Positions 9,601 to 18,521 of a stretch of DNA of 64,000 bases are shown here, piece after piece (position 1 is the stretch's first letter; every line of letters begins with the position of its first letter). Origin of the DNA: Corynebacterium maris DSM 45190 (GTDB taxonomy: Bacteria > Actinomycetota > Actinomycetes > Mycobacteriales > Mycobacteriaceae); NCBI RefSeq assembly GCF_000442645.1, contig NC_021915.1, positions 1,426,001-1,490,000 of the forward strand, given 5' to 3'. A program made the translations under genes and the position numbers. The notes beneath the pieces were generated by a model, which saw only the letters and a list, made by a program, of their open reading frames with translations, did not search any database and was not told the origin of the DNA.

Positions 9601-11143
9601 TTCTGGCCACCCCAGGCGCGCCGGGAAGTCACCGACCTGGTGCGCACGATGATCGACGCCGGCCTGCTGTGCGGACCGTGGCACAGCACGTATCTCATCG
9701 AACCCAGACGCTACGACCGAAAGAAACAAGTGCCTTTCCAAGCGGTCGTCGACCAAGCGGTGACCTTCCAACGTTCCGGGCACTGGACCCCGCAGACAGG
9801 GGAGGTGTACCCGGTCCTGCTCACCGACCACCGACCCGACCTGTGCGGCACCCCGCTGACACACCCCCGCACCTGGCCGATGACCGCACCCGACCTACAG
9901 GCCGTGCTCGACGCCGCCGACGCCCTCGACCCAGACGAGACCATTGATATCGACCAGCTGGACCACGCCGCGATGGACCGCATCACCGCACACACCGGCC
10001 TACTACCCCAAACCCTGCTCTACCTGCTCAACCGCGCACCCGGCTACCACGGCTATGAAGCCATGGAAGAGCACCCGAGACCTCTTCGGCTTCTCCACGA
10101 CACAAGCCGCAGCCGTGCTCATCCAAACCCGGGAACTACGCGGCCACTGGGACAACATCGTCTGCGCCACCGTCCCCGCCGACGACCCCACCTCCTTCCT
10201 CCACGGCACACCCGACGCCGACGCAGTCATCTCCTACTGGCACCAAGAGTTCGGCGCCCCAGCCATACGCCTGGCAACCTCGGACTACGCCGCCATCAAA
10301 ACCACCTGGCACATGACCGAGCACCTGTTCATCGACCTCCTCACCCCGGTGCAACTGTCCCACCTCCCCGAATACGTAAGCCTGCGAGACTTACACGCCT
10401 ACCTGTCCACACTGCTGCAGCTCATCCAACTACGCTCCTGGAACACCGACGAAAGCGCCTTCCTCGCCGCGAAACTCCAGTGGCTGAAAACCCACGCCAC
10501 AGAACACACCGTCGGCAACGACGACCTCCACGCCGCAGAACTCGGAACCGACTACAACGACCCCAAGGTCCACACCCTCACCGACCCCTTCGACCACGGC
10601 ATCCGAGCACTGCTCGAAGGACACCTCGACGAGTTGATCGCCGACCTCGACCACCCGGCGAACACCCACGGCTGCCCCTGGGACCCCCGCACCAGCGCAC
10701 CCGACACCGTACGAGCCATAGAACAGCGCTACGACCTCCCCGAAGAGTCCGCGACCTACTACCTCCAGCTGCTGGCACCGATAGAACCCACCGACGCCAA
10801 CATCCGCGCCTGGAACGACTGGCGCAACAAAGACATTGACGCAGCCGCCGCACCACTGGTGGACAAAAAGTTGATACTGGAAGCCAAACGCCCCGGGGCC
10901 CGCCGCAGCAGGTTCCTCCCCGGCGGCTGGCTACCAGCGGCACCCGGCTCCAAAGCCACAGAGGTCTGGAAGGCGCCGCTATACCTGATGTGGCGCGACA
11001 CCAAAGCACGCCCCGTGGTGTGGGCCAGCCCCTTACTCTCCACCCACCGACGACTCTTCACCGATGCCTGGCAACGAGTCCGCGACGGCGACGCGCCGGG
11101 ATACGAACAGTTACGCACCGACCGTTACCGGCGACGTCACTGA
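6652..11143 (+). pseudogene. Very large DUF4132-associated protein, broken by a stop and a frameshift
   Basis: A ~1,500-residue product can be read through two lesions. Frame one runs to a TAG at 9535-9537 (961 residues). The same frame continues without another stop and with sensible protein (NRIIGNETLLIARSL, then RTMIDAGLLCGPW) to about 10072. There the sense shifts to the next frame (TRDLFGFSTTQAAAVL) and runs to TGA at 11141-11143. A two-base loss in CACAC near 10073 would explain the shift (EEHTRDLFGF restored). The N-terminal third is helical and TPR-like (PTLLEEAARIFAAADNLTYA); the middle is beta-rich. The sequence is unusually rich in CAC and ACC codons compared with its neighbours, which hints at transfer. 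Sequencing error could account for one lesion, less easily for both. No catalytic motif is recognised. Confidence 0.7.
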
Positions 11144-11167
11144 ACGTCCACACCCCAGACACAGAAA

Positions 11168-11199
11168 CCCCCTCACCCAAGGCGCGCCGGGTGAGGGGG
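11168..11199. terminator. Bidirectional terminator after the DUF4132 locus and gnd
   Basis: An 11-bp perfect stem (CCCCCTCACCC at 11168-11178 with its complement at 11189-11199) has a 10-base loop. It sits between the stop of the broken large gene and the stop of gnd. Confidence 0.85.
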
Positions 11200-11220
11200 A
11201 ATGCAGGGGAGAGGTGAGGC

Positions 11221-12678
11221 TTAGACCTCGATCTCGGAACGGTCGCCGGACCACAGGGTGTGGAAGGTGCCTTCCTTGTCGATGCGCTTGTAGGTGTGTG
11301 CACCGAAGAAGTCGCGCTGGCCCTGGACGATGGCGGCCGGCAGACGCTCGGCACGCAGGGAGTCGTAGTAGGCCAGCGAAGAGGTGAACACCGGCGCCGG
11401 CAGGCCGAGCTGCGTGGCGTAGAGGACGACCTTGCGCCACGGGTCGATCAGATCCTTGAGCTCGCCGTTGAAGTACGGGTCAAGCAGCAGGGAGGGCAGA
11501 TCGGAGTCGTTGTCGTAGGCCTCGACGATGCGGTTGAGGAACTTTGCGCGGATGATGCAACCGCCACGCCAGATGGTGGCCAGGTCACGGGGGTCGACGC
11601 CCCAATCGTGTTCGTCGGAGCCGGCCTGGATCTCGTCGAAGCCCTGGGAGTAGGCCACCAGCTTGGAGGCGTACAGAGCGAGGCGGACGTCCTCGATGAA
11701 CTCTTCCTTGCTCAGGCCGAGGTCTTCGAACGTCTTCAGGGCGCCGGTGGGCAGCTTGCCCTTGGCGGCGGCGCGCTGGTCCAAGGAGGAGGACAGGGCG
11801 CGGGCAAAGACGGCTTCGCCGATGCCGGTGGTCGGCACGCCCAGGTCGAGGGCTTCCTTGACGGTCCAGCGGCCGGTGCCCTTCTGGCCGGCGGCGTCGA
11901 GGATGACGTCCACGAGCGGCTTGCCGGTCTCGGCGTCGACCTGGCGCAGCACCTCGGCGGTGATCTCGATGAGGTAGGAATCCAGGTCGCCCTTGTTCCA
12001 CTCCGCGAAGACGTCGGCGATCTCCGCCGGCTCCATGCCCGCGCCGAAACGCAGCAGCTGGTAGGCCTCGCCGATGACCTGCATGTCGGCGTATTCGATG
12101 CCGTTGTGCACCATCTTGACGAAGTGCCCGGCGCCGTCCGGGCCGATGTGGGTCACGCACGGGGTGCCGTCGACGACGGCGGCGATCGATTCGAGCAGCG
12201 GGCCGAGGGTTTCCCAGGACTCCTTCGGGCCGCCCGGCATGATGGACGGGCCAGTGAGGGCGCCTTCTTCGCCGCCGGAGATGCCGGCGCCGACGAAGTG
12301 GCGGTTGCGCTCGCGCATCTCCTTCTCGCGGCGGATGGTGTCGGTGAACAACGCGTTGCCGCCGTCGATGATGATGTCGCCGTCATCCATCGCGTCGGCG
12401 AGCTGGTTGATGACGGCGTCGGTGGCCTTGCCCGCCTGGACCATGATGATGGCCTTGCGCGGGCGTTCCAGGGAGGCGACGAAGTCCTCGACGGTCTCGG
12501 AGGGGAGGAAATCTCCCTCGGAGCCGTGATCGGCGATGAGCGTGCGGGTCTTTTCCGGGGAGCGGTTGTAGACGGCGACGGTGTGGCCGCGGGAAGCGAA
12601 GTTGCGGGCGAGGTTGGAACCCATCACTGCGAGTCCGACGACGCCGATCTGGGCGAGTTGTTCGTTCTGGGAAGTCAT
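11221..12678 (-). CDS. gnd: 6-phosphogluconate dehydrogenase, decarboxylating
   Basis: The 485-residue enzyme converts 6-phosphogluconate to ribulose 5-phosphate with reduction of NADP in the oxidative pentose phosphate pathway. The nucleotide-binding N-terminus is IGVVGLAVMGSNLARN (~11) followed by VAVYNRSPEKT, where the Asn-Arg-Ser after the beta strand fits NADP preference. The substrate region contains GAGISGGEEGALTGPSIMPGG (~130) and the catalytic area HFVKMVHNGIEYADMQVIGE (~184). The C-terminus has the usual helical domain and tail. Length is normal. The ATG at 12678 follows TAGACT by seven bases, so a leaderless transcript is likely. It is divergent from the thioesterase gene. Confidence 0.98.
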   Translation of the reverse strand: MTSQNEQLAQIGVVGLAVMGSNLARNFASRGHTVAVYNRSPEKTRTLIADHGSEGDFLPSETVEDFVASLERPRKAIIMVQAGKATDAVINQLADAMDDGDIIIDGGNALFTDTIRREKEMRERNRHFVGAGISGGEEGALTGPSIMPGGPKESWETLGPLLESIAAVVDGTPCVTHIGPDGAGHFVKMVHNGIEYADMQVIGEAYQLLRFGAGMEPAEIADVFAEWNKGDLDSYLIEITAEVLRQVDAETGKPLVDVILDAAGQKGTGRWTVKEALDLGVPTTGIGEAVFARALSSSLDQRAAAKGKLPTGALKTFEDLGLSKEEFIEDVRLALYASKLVAYSQGFDEIQAGSDEHDWGVDPRDLATIWRGGCIIRAKFLNRIVEAYDNDSDLPSLLLDPYFNGELKDLIDPWRKVVLYATQLGLPAPVFTSSLAYYDSLRAERLPAAIVQGQRDFFGAHTYKRIDKEGTFHTLWSGDRSEIEV

Positions 12679-12685
12679 GTCTCAA

Positions 12686-12691
12686 AGTCTA
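12686..12691 (-). promoter_or_regulatory. -10 box of gnd
   Basis: TAGACT on the minus strand ends 7 bases before the gnd ATG. Confidence 0.6.
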
Positions 12692-12835
12692 CGCACCGGG
12701 GGCGTGAGCGTCAGCCAGGGACACATAAAGGTGCTATCTTTTGGGGGTGGCGCGGGGCCCTCCGAGAAGCAGGAGCCCCACCTGTCCTGGCTGACCCCAT
12801 GTGGATGGCCCGTCATTACCCTGACCGCGGTGCAG

Positions 12836-12841
12836 TAGCCT
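12836..12841 (+). promoter_or_regulatory. -10 box of the thioesterase gene
   Basis: TAGCCT ends 7 bases before the ATG at 12849. Apart from this and the gnd box, I see nothing definite in the 170-base divergent region. Confidence 0.45.
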
Positions 12842-12848
12842 CAAGGCC

Positions 12849-13283
12849 ATGAAGCTAGATGAGATCTTGACGGCCGCGGCCCGTGCCCCTTTAAACAACG
12901 GCGCGCTCCAGCAGCTCAACGAGGCCACCGCCGGACTCGACGCGGCTTTGGGCATCCGTTACCTGCACGTCGCCCATGGCCGGGTGCGCACCGCCCTGCA
13001 CGTCGCCTCCCACCACCTGCAGCCGGCGGGCCTGGTCAACGGCGGCGTCTACTGCGCCCTCGCCGAATCAACGGCCTCCCTGGCCGGCATGGTCGCCGCC
13101 GGTGGCCCCGTCGTCGGCATAAACAACGACACCGATTTCATCTCCGCCGTCAAGGCCGGCGTCATCGAGGCGGAAGCCACCCCGATCCAGCTCGGCCGCC
13201 GTACCCAGCTCTGGCAGGTCGAGATGCACCATCGCGACAAACTCGTCGCCCGCACTACCCTGCGCACCATGCCCGTGAACTAA
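12849..13283 (+). CDS. PaaI-like hotdog thioesterase
   Basis: The protein has 144 residues and a single hotdog fold, typical of PaaI-type acyl-CoA thioesterases. The conserved segment is HLQPAGLVNGGVYCALAEST (~57-76), containing the helix that binds the CoA ester. In this family the position before GG is often His, and here it is Asn. The acidic residue in ALAEST would serve as catalytic base. TPIQLGRRTQLWQVEMHH is the usual last strand pair. Substrate is unknown. Its stop overlaps the stop of the convergent phoD relic by four bases. Confidence 0.85.
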   Translation: MKLDEILTAAARAPLNNGALQQLNEATAGLDAALGIRYLHVAHGRVRTALHVASHHLQPAGLVNGGVYCALAESTASLAGMVAAGGPVVGINNDTDFISAVKAGVIEAEATPIQLGRRTQLWQVEMHHRDKLVARTTLRTMPVN

Positions 13284-15190
13284 AGGTCCGTCCGTGGGGT
13301 AGGGCGCACCACAAAACCGTGGTGGTTCACCGGATCAATCTGGTGCGGAAAACGCGGGGGATCGACTGAGGTGTCTTCCTCGCCCCACACCACCAGCTGT
13401 TGCCCCAGGATTTCCGCAGAGTCCGGCGTGCGCTTGTCCTGCCACCAGAACTCCGCCACCACCCGCTCCCGCGTGACGTCCAAGATCCCGTAACCGTGAT
13501 CCACCCAGTCCAGGTACTGACACGCGTAGTTCGCCCGCAGGAAACCCGCCTCCGCCACCCGGGTCAGGGCAATCACCGCGGCGCGGTCGTCGTCGCCGTC
13601 CAACAATTCCTCAGGCAACACCGCCCGGTCGTCGTCGCTGAGCAGATCAATCACGGTCTGTCCGGCGTCCTTGACCATGTCCGGCAACTCCTTGGCCAAC
13701 GTGTCGTCGACCCCGCCCCGGCCCATCGACGACGCCGCGAATTCCACCGCCACCGACTGCCGCCGATGCTCGCCCTGCGGCGCACGGCGCAACGCCCCGG
13801 CGCGCAGATTCCCTGGCTCCGCGCCGTGTCGATCGCTGTACCCGATGGGACCGGCGTCGTAGCCTTCTTCCAGCGCGGTGTCCGGGACAACGTCCGAGGC
13901 CAGGTTTCCGTGGGCGTCGCCGGTGACCATGACGACGTTGCTCACCGTCTTCATCTGTTCGATGAGCAGTTCCCGCTCCGACTGGAAGTCGGTCCACCGG
14001 GAGATCCCCAGATGCGGCACACCCCGCGACTCCAACGGGTCGGGGACGCCGTTGGTGGTGAACCACGCCTGGTTCAGCACGAACTTCCAACTCGTCCCGC
14101 GTTTCTCTGCCGCCTGCAGGCCATCCACCAACCACTCGTATTGCTTGCACCCCAGCAGGGAGGAGCTGCCCACGTGCGAGTGGTCGTGGTCGATTTCGTA
14201 TTCCGGTAATCCCGACTGCGCGTCCATCGCCCATATTTCCACCAGGTCGCCGATGCGCAGTGAGCGGTAGATGTATTTCAGGGTTTCCGGCTCGGGGTAG
14301 GAATGGTCGTCGACGAGCAGCCACTCGCCGGAAGCGTCGCCCTTCGTCGGGCGCGTCGGCGTCCATTCCCAAAACGCCCGCATCGTGTCCTCGATGGTGA
14401 CTGTACGGGGGACGTTCACGTCGGGCACCGAGAGCTGGTTCTCGCCCAGCGTCGTCAGGTCGTGGTTGTCCCACACCATGAAAAAGGGGTGGCTGCGGTG
14501 GGCGCGCCGTAAATTCTCGTCCGAGCGCCACAGCGCGTAGCGTCGGCGCATTTCCGCCAGGGTGCGCCAATTCCGGTTGTCCGGATGCGCGGTGTGCTCA
14601 AACCCCACCCGGGAGCGCACCAGTTCGCCGGAATCCGGGAAGTCATAGACGTAGTCGCCCAGGTGTACGACCAGGTCAATGTCCTTCCGCTGCGCCAGGT
14701 GACCGAAGCCGGAGAAGTACGACGACCACCACGACGAACAGCGCAGCCAGCCGCAGATGCTCCGGGTCTTCGGGCAAGGTCCGGGTTTTGCCCACCTCCG
14801 AAGCTTTTCCTCGGTGCGAGAAGCGGTAGAAGTACGTCGTGCCCGGCTGCAGGCCGGTGACGTCGACTTTGACGGTCCAGTCCCGGTGCCGGGTGGCCTG
14901 CTGCGCGCCGGCGGCGACCACGTGCTCGAAGCCCGTGTCGGTGGCCATCTCCCAGTCCACGGTGCGGGGACGCCGCCCACGGGCGGTGTGCCGGGTCCAG
15001 ATGATCACACGGTCGACCAACGGGTCGCCGCTGGCGACGCCGTGCGCGAAGGGCAGCTCGCCGCCGAGGGGATAGTCCGACCGGGCGGTGGTCCCGTCGA
15101 CGGGGCGGGTCGCCGCCCACCTGGCCGCGGCTACCGCCCCTGCAATCGCCGTCACCGCCGCACCCGCCACCATCGCCGAGAAATCTTCAT
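13280..15190 (-). pseudogene. phoD: Alkaline phosphatase D / phosphodiesterase, two frameshifts
   Basis: The intact gene would begin at ATG 15190, with TAGGCT seven bases upstream, and code for MKISRR, a twin-arginine start. One missing base at about 15174 throws the frame off; restoring it gives SRRMVAGAAVTAIAG, a normal Tat signal. The next part (GVASGDPLVDRVIIWTRH, VTGLQPGTTYFYRFSHRG) runs in another frame until 14741, where one extra base breaks LRLAA from CSSWWSSYFSGFGHLAQ. The rest is a sound PhoD domain: LVVHLGDYVYDF, FMVWDNHD and VMVTGDAHGNLASDVV hold metal ligands. The product would have been an exported calcium/iron phosphodiesterase. As read, no complete protein can be made, unless the two indels are sequencing errors. 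Confidence 0.8.
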
Positions 15191-15197
15191 GGCCCCG

Positions 15198-15203
15198 AGC
15201 CTA
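15198..15203 (-). promoter_or_regulatory. -10 box of the phoD relic
   Basis: TAGGCT on the minus strand ends 7 bases before the ATG at 15190. It supports that ATG as the original start, and therefore the first frameshift. Confidence 0.55.
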
Positions 15204-15213
15204 CTGAGGAAAT

Positions 15214-16257
15214 CTAAAGCCATTTGTTGCGGCGGAACAGCCACCACAACACGGCGATGACCACCACGATGATTGTCAGCACCACGTAGTAGCCGTATTC
15301 CCACTGCAATTCCGGCATGACTTCGAAGTTCATGCCGTAGATCCCGGCGATCAGGGTGGGCACCGCCGCCATGCCCACGAATGCGGAGATCGTGCGCATG
15401 TCCCGGTTCTGCTGCATGGTCACCTTCGCCACCGACGCGTCGATCAGGGAGGTCAGTCGTTCATCGAATCCGGCGATCTGGTCTCTCACGTGCAGCTCAT
15501 TGTCCAACACGTCACGGAAATAGGAGCGGATCTGCTTCGGGATGAGGTCCTTGTGGTCTTTGATCAGTAAATTCAATGCCGGCGCCAACGGGTCGGTGGC
15601 GTGGCGCATCTCCAGGACTTCGCGCTTGAACATGTAGATCTTGTCCACGTTGATGTCGACGCCGGGGGTAAACACCTCTTCCTCCAACGTGTCCACCTCG
15701 TGTTCCAGCAGGCCCACGATGCGCACGTACTGCTCGACCAGGTAGTCGGCGACCAGGTAAGACAGCGCGGACGGGCCCAGCCGGGCGAGTTCCTGGTCGC
15801 GGTCGATGCGGTTGATGCCGGGCAGGGTGGAATCGTGCCGGACGGTGATGATGAAGTCCGGGCCGACGAGCATCTGCACTTCGCCGAGGGTTTCGATGAC
15901 GTCGCGGGAGTCCCGCACGGTGTCGTCGTCGTTGTATTCCACGGAGCGCACGACGAAGAAGATCTGGTCGTCGTAGCGTTCCACCTTGGGCCGCTGGTGG
16001 GCGGTGACGGCGTCTTCGACGATGAGTTCGTGGATCCCGAATTCTTCGGCGACGCCCAGCATCTGGCGCTCGTCCGGTTCGTGCAGGCCCAACCACACGT
16101 AGCCGCCCTGTTCGCGAGCCATCCGCACCGCTTCCGCAGGGCGGTATTCGCCACGCTGCATCACCCCGTCGACGAAGACGCGGCAATGCTCGATGGCGCG
16201 TTCGACCGGCACTCGCAGGGGAGTCTCGGAGCGCTTCGATGGACGGGGTGGAGGCAT
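15214..16257 (-). CDS. corA: CorA-type magnesium/cobalt transporter
   Basis: The 347-residue protein has the CorA layout: a large cytoplasmic N-terminal domain with long helices (~1-285), then two transmembrane helices. The first ends in the family signature YGMNFEVMPEL (~306-316), and the second is YYVVLTIIVVVIAVLWWLF. The positive end RRNKWL is usual. CorA pentamers import Mg2+, and sometimes Co2+ or Ni2+, down the membrane potential. GAAGGA lies ahead of the ATG at 16257. The gene is close behind the phoD relic and divergent from the methyltransferase gene. Confidence 0.95.
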   Translation of the reverse strand: MPPPRPSKRSETPLRVPVERAIEHCRVFVDGVMQRGEYRPAEAVRMAREQGGYVWLGLHEPDERQMLGVAEEFGIHELIVEDAVTAHQRPKVERYDDQIFFVVRSVEYNDDDTVRDSRDVIETLGEVQMLVGPDFIITVRHDSTLPGINRIDRDQELARLGPSALSYLVADYLVEQYVRIVGLLEHEVDTLEEEVFTPGVDINVDKIYMFKREVLEMRHATDPLAPALNLLIKDHKDLIPKQIRSYFRDVLDNELHVRDQIAGFDERLTSLIDASVAKVTMQQNRDMRTISAFVGMAAVPTLIAGIYGMNFEVMPELQWEYGYYVVLTIIVVVIAVLWWLFRRNKWL

Positions 16258-16333
16258 GGACGTTCCTTCGCGTATCCGGGAGTGGCGGGCAGGAGCCGTA
16301 AGGGCGAGAGTCCATGGTAGTTCTTCCTCCGGC

Positions 16334-16339
16334 TAAACT
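16334..16339 (+). promoter_or_regulatory. -10 box of the methyltransferase gene
   Basis: TAAACT ends 7 bases before the ATG at 16347, consistent with a leaderless message. Confidence 0.6.
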
Positions 16340-16346
16340 CGGGATC

Positions 16347-16958
16347 ATGGCCACCTGGAAAGAAGTCACTGAGCAAAATCCGTCGCATTCCGAGAATTAC
16401 GCCCGCCGCTGGAAGATCATGGAGTCCCAGGGACAGGATATCCACGGCGAGGCGCGGCTCGTCGACGCGATCGCGGAGCGCGAATCCCGCATCCTCGACG
16501 CCGGCTGCGGCACCGGCCGGTTGGGCGGATACCTGATTGAGGCGGGGCACACGGTCGTCGGCACCGACCTTGACCCGGTTCTGATCGGGCACGCCGAACA
16601 CGATCACCCCAAGGGCACATGGCACGTCGGCGACCTGTCCCACGACGAGATCCCGGAAGGCGACTTCGACGTCGCCGTCTCTGCGGGCAACGTCATGGGC
16701 TTCCTCGCCCCGGAGGGCCGGGAGACCGCGCTGCGCAACATCCACGCCGCCGTCAAGCCGGGCGGGCGCTTCATCGTGGGCTTCGGGTCGGGGCGGGGCT
16801 GGGACTTCGCGGATTTCATCGCGGACGCGGAAAAGGTCGGCTTCGTCGTCGATTACCGTTTCGGCGGGTGGGACCTGAGCCCGTTCGACGATTCCTCCAC
16901 CTTCCTGGTGACGCTGTTTTCCCGCCCGGGGGTCACGGGCGGCAGCCTGCTGGCGTAG
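16347..16958 (+). CDS. Class I SAM-dependent methyltransferase
   Basis: The protein has 203 residues. The SAM-binding motif I is ILDAGCGTGRLGGYLIEAGH (~49-68), motif II ends the second strand in VVGTDLDPVLI, and a third strand holds FDVAVSAGNVMGFL. KPGGRFIVGFGSGRGW corresponds to the post-motif strand. The C-terminal VTLFSRP strand closes the Rossmann fold. The substrate is not evident from the sequence. I chose ATG 16347 over an in-frame ATG 11 codons upstream because of the TAAACT box at leaderless spacing and because homology begins with MATWKEVTEQNP. Similar genes flank corA in other corynebacteria. Confidence 0.85.
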   Translation: MATWKEVTEQNPSHSENYARRWKIMESQGQDIHGEARLVDAIAERESRILDAGCGTGRLGGYLIEAGHTVVGTDLDPVLIGHAEHDHPKGTWHVGDLSHDEIPEGDFDVAVSAGNVMGFLAPEGRETALRNIHAAVKPGGRFIVGFGSGRGWDFADFIADAEKVGFVVDYRFGGWDLSPFDDSSTFLVTLFSRPGVTGGSLLA

Positions 16959-16986
16959 AAAGCACGCCTCCCTCATTAACGACGAA

Positions 16987-17014
16987 GGCCCTCCGCCGCG
17001 GATGGGGGAGGGCC
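16987..17014. terminator. Terminator between the methyltransferase gene and ndh
   Basis: GGCCCTCC at 16987-16994 pairs with GGAGGGCC at 17007-17014, between two convergent stops (16958 and 17030). It probably serves both genes. Confidence 0.7.
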
Positions 17015-17029
17015 AAGGGGAGAGGGCCG

Positions 17030-18379
17030 TTAGGCTTCGTCGAGCAACTCGAGGGCGGCTCGCCCCTTGCGCTGCTGCTCCGTGGTGTTGAGGGCGAAGC
17101 GGTTACGAGAGATGGCGTTGACGGCCCAGTTGACCATCGACACGATCTTCGCGCGGGTGCCCTGCAGGAAGCCGACGTGAATGATGAGCCAGCCGAGCCA
17201 GCCGAGGAATCCGGTGAACTCCACGTTGTTCATCTTGATGACGGCGTAGAAGCGTTTGACGATGGCCATGGAGCCCTTGTCGAAGTAGGCGAACTGCTCC
17301 GGCTCCTGGACCTCCTCGTCATTGGCCTCAGCCTCGACAGCGTCGATGATGCGTTCCGCGGCGTACTCGCCGGACTGGATGCCACCCTGCGCCAGGCCGG
17401 GGGTGCCGTTGCCCATCATGTCGCCGGTGACGAAGACGGTCTTGTCGTCGCCGACGGTCAGATCGGGGTTGACCACGACCCGACCGGCGCGGTCGACCTC
17501 GGCGCCGAGCTGATCCGCGACCATCGCGCCCAGCGGGGAACCGGCCACACCCGCCGACCAGATCTTGAAGTCCGTCTCGATCGTGACGTCCTCGCCCTTC
17601 TTGGTCTTGTAGGTGACCGAGTTCGCGTCGACGTCGGTGACCATGGCGTTCAGCCGCACGTCCACCCCCTCAGCCTCCAGCGCACGCTGCACTTTACGTC
17701 CCAGACGCTTGCCGAAGGGCGGCAACACCTGCGGCGCGCCGTCCAGCAGGATGATCTTCGCGTCCCGCGGGTTCAACGTGGTGAACTGATCCTTGGAGCT
17801 GCGATGCGACAACTCCGCGAACTGACCGGCCAGCTCCACGCCGGTGGGGCCGGCGCCGACGATGACGAACGTCATCAGACGCTCGCGCTCGGCGGGGTCT
17901 TCGGTCAGCTCGGCCATCTCGAAGGCGTGCATGAGCGAGGAGCGGATTTCCAGCGCGACGTCGATGGACTTCATGCCCGGCGCGAACTCCGCGAAATGAT
18001 CGTTGCCGAAATATCCCTGGGTCGAGCCGGCGCCGACGACGAGGTAGTCGTAGTCGAAGGAGGTGGAGACGTCGTCCAGCTCGGAGGTGACGGTCTTCGC
18101 GGTGGTGTCAATGTCGGTGACCTCACCCTTGATCACGCGCACGTTGTTCTGCTTGCGAAACAGTTGACGCAGCGTCGGGGCCACCTCGGACGGCTCCAGC
18201 AGGCCGGTGGCCACCTGGTACAGCAAGGGCTGGAAAAGGAAATAGTTGTTACGGTCAATCAGGGTAATGTCTACGTCTGCGTCGGCGAGGCGCTTCGCGG
18301 CGTAGACGCCGGCGAAACCACCGCCGACGATGACGACGTGTTTCCGGTTACTTTCTGCGCGAAAGTTTTTTGAAGTCAT
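17030..18379 (-). CDS. ndh: Type II NADH dehydrogenase
   Basis: The 449-residue flavoprotein oxidises NADH and reduces menaquinone without pumping protons. The FAD-binding N-terminus is HVVIVGGGFAGVYAAKRLAD (~13), followed by the quinone-site region NYFLFQPLLYQVATGLLEPS (~42). The NADH-binding fold begins with MTFVIVGAGPTGVELAGQFAEL (~168). VFVTGDMMGNGTPGLAQGGIQ holds the second FAD motif, and the C-terminal amphipathic part (GWLGWLIIHVGFL) attaches it to the membrane. Length is normal. GAAGGAG precedes the ATG. The gene is divergent from the CFA-synthase-like gene, as in other corynebacteria. Confidence 0.97.
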   Translation of the reverse strand: MTSKNFRAESNRKHVVIVGGGFAGVYAAKRLADADVDITLIDRNNYFLFQPLLYQVATGLLEPSEVAPTLRQLFRKQNNVRVIKGEVTDIDTTAKTVTSELDDVSTSFDYDYLVVGAGSTQGYFGNDHFAEFAPGMKSIDVALEIRSSLMHAFEMAELTEDPAERERLMTFVIVGAGPTGVELAGQFAELSHRSSKDQFTTLNPRDAKIILLDGAPQVLPPFGKRLGRKVQRALEAEGVDVRLNAMVTDVDANSVTYKTKKGEDVTIETDFKIWSAGVAGSPLGAMVADQLGAEVDRAGRVVVNPDLTVGDDKTVFVTGDMMGNGTPGLAQGGIQSGEYAAERIIDAVEAEANDEEVQEPEQFAYFDKGSMAIVKRFYAVIKMNNVEFTGFLGWLGWLIIHVGFLQGTRAKIVSMVNWAVNAISRNRFALNTTEQQRKGRAALELLDEA

Positions 18380-18477
18380 TCAGCATTGCTCCTTCACTAG
18401 CGTGCTTGACTCTAAAATTTTGTTTATCGAGTTGCGGCGTTTCAGTCGGCTCGACGAGACGGCTTTAATAATACGCT

Positions 18478-18493
18478 GGTTCTGTTTAGAACC
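18478..18493. repeat. Short inverted repeat in the ndh/methyltransferase divergent region
   Basis: GGTTCT-GTTT-AGAACC lies 28 bases before the GTG at 18522, downstream of an A/T-rich TAATAATAC stretch that may be a -10 box. It could be an operator in the 5' leader. Confidence 0.4.
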
Positions 18494-18521
18494 TCATTCC
18501 TGGTTGTAGGAGGCTGGATTT

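Noticed and set aside
11260..12852. 530-codon plus-strand frame across gnd
   Set aside because: It is the antisense shadow of gnd and its composition (Asp/Gly/Val/Leu with no motif) is typical of the complementary frame of GC-rich genes.
16619..18373. 584-codon plus-strand frame over the methyltransferase gene and ndh
   Set aside because: It is out of frame with the methyltransferase and antisense to ndh, and it crosses the terminator between them.
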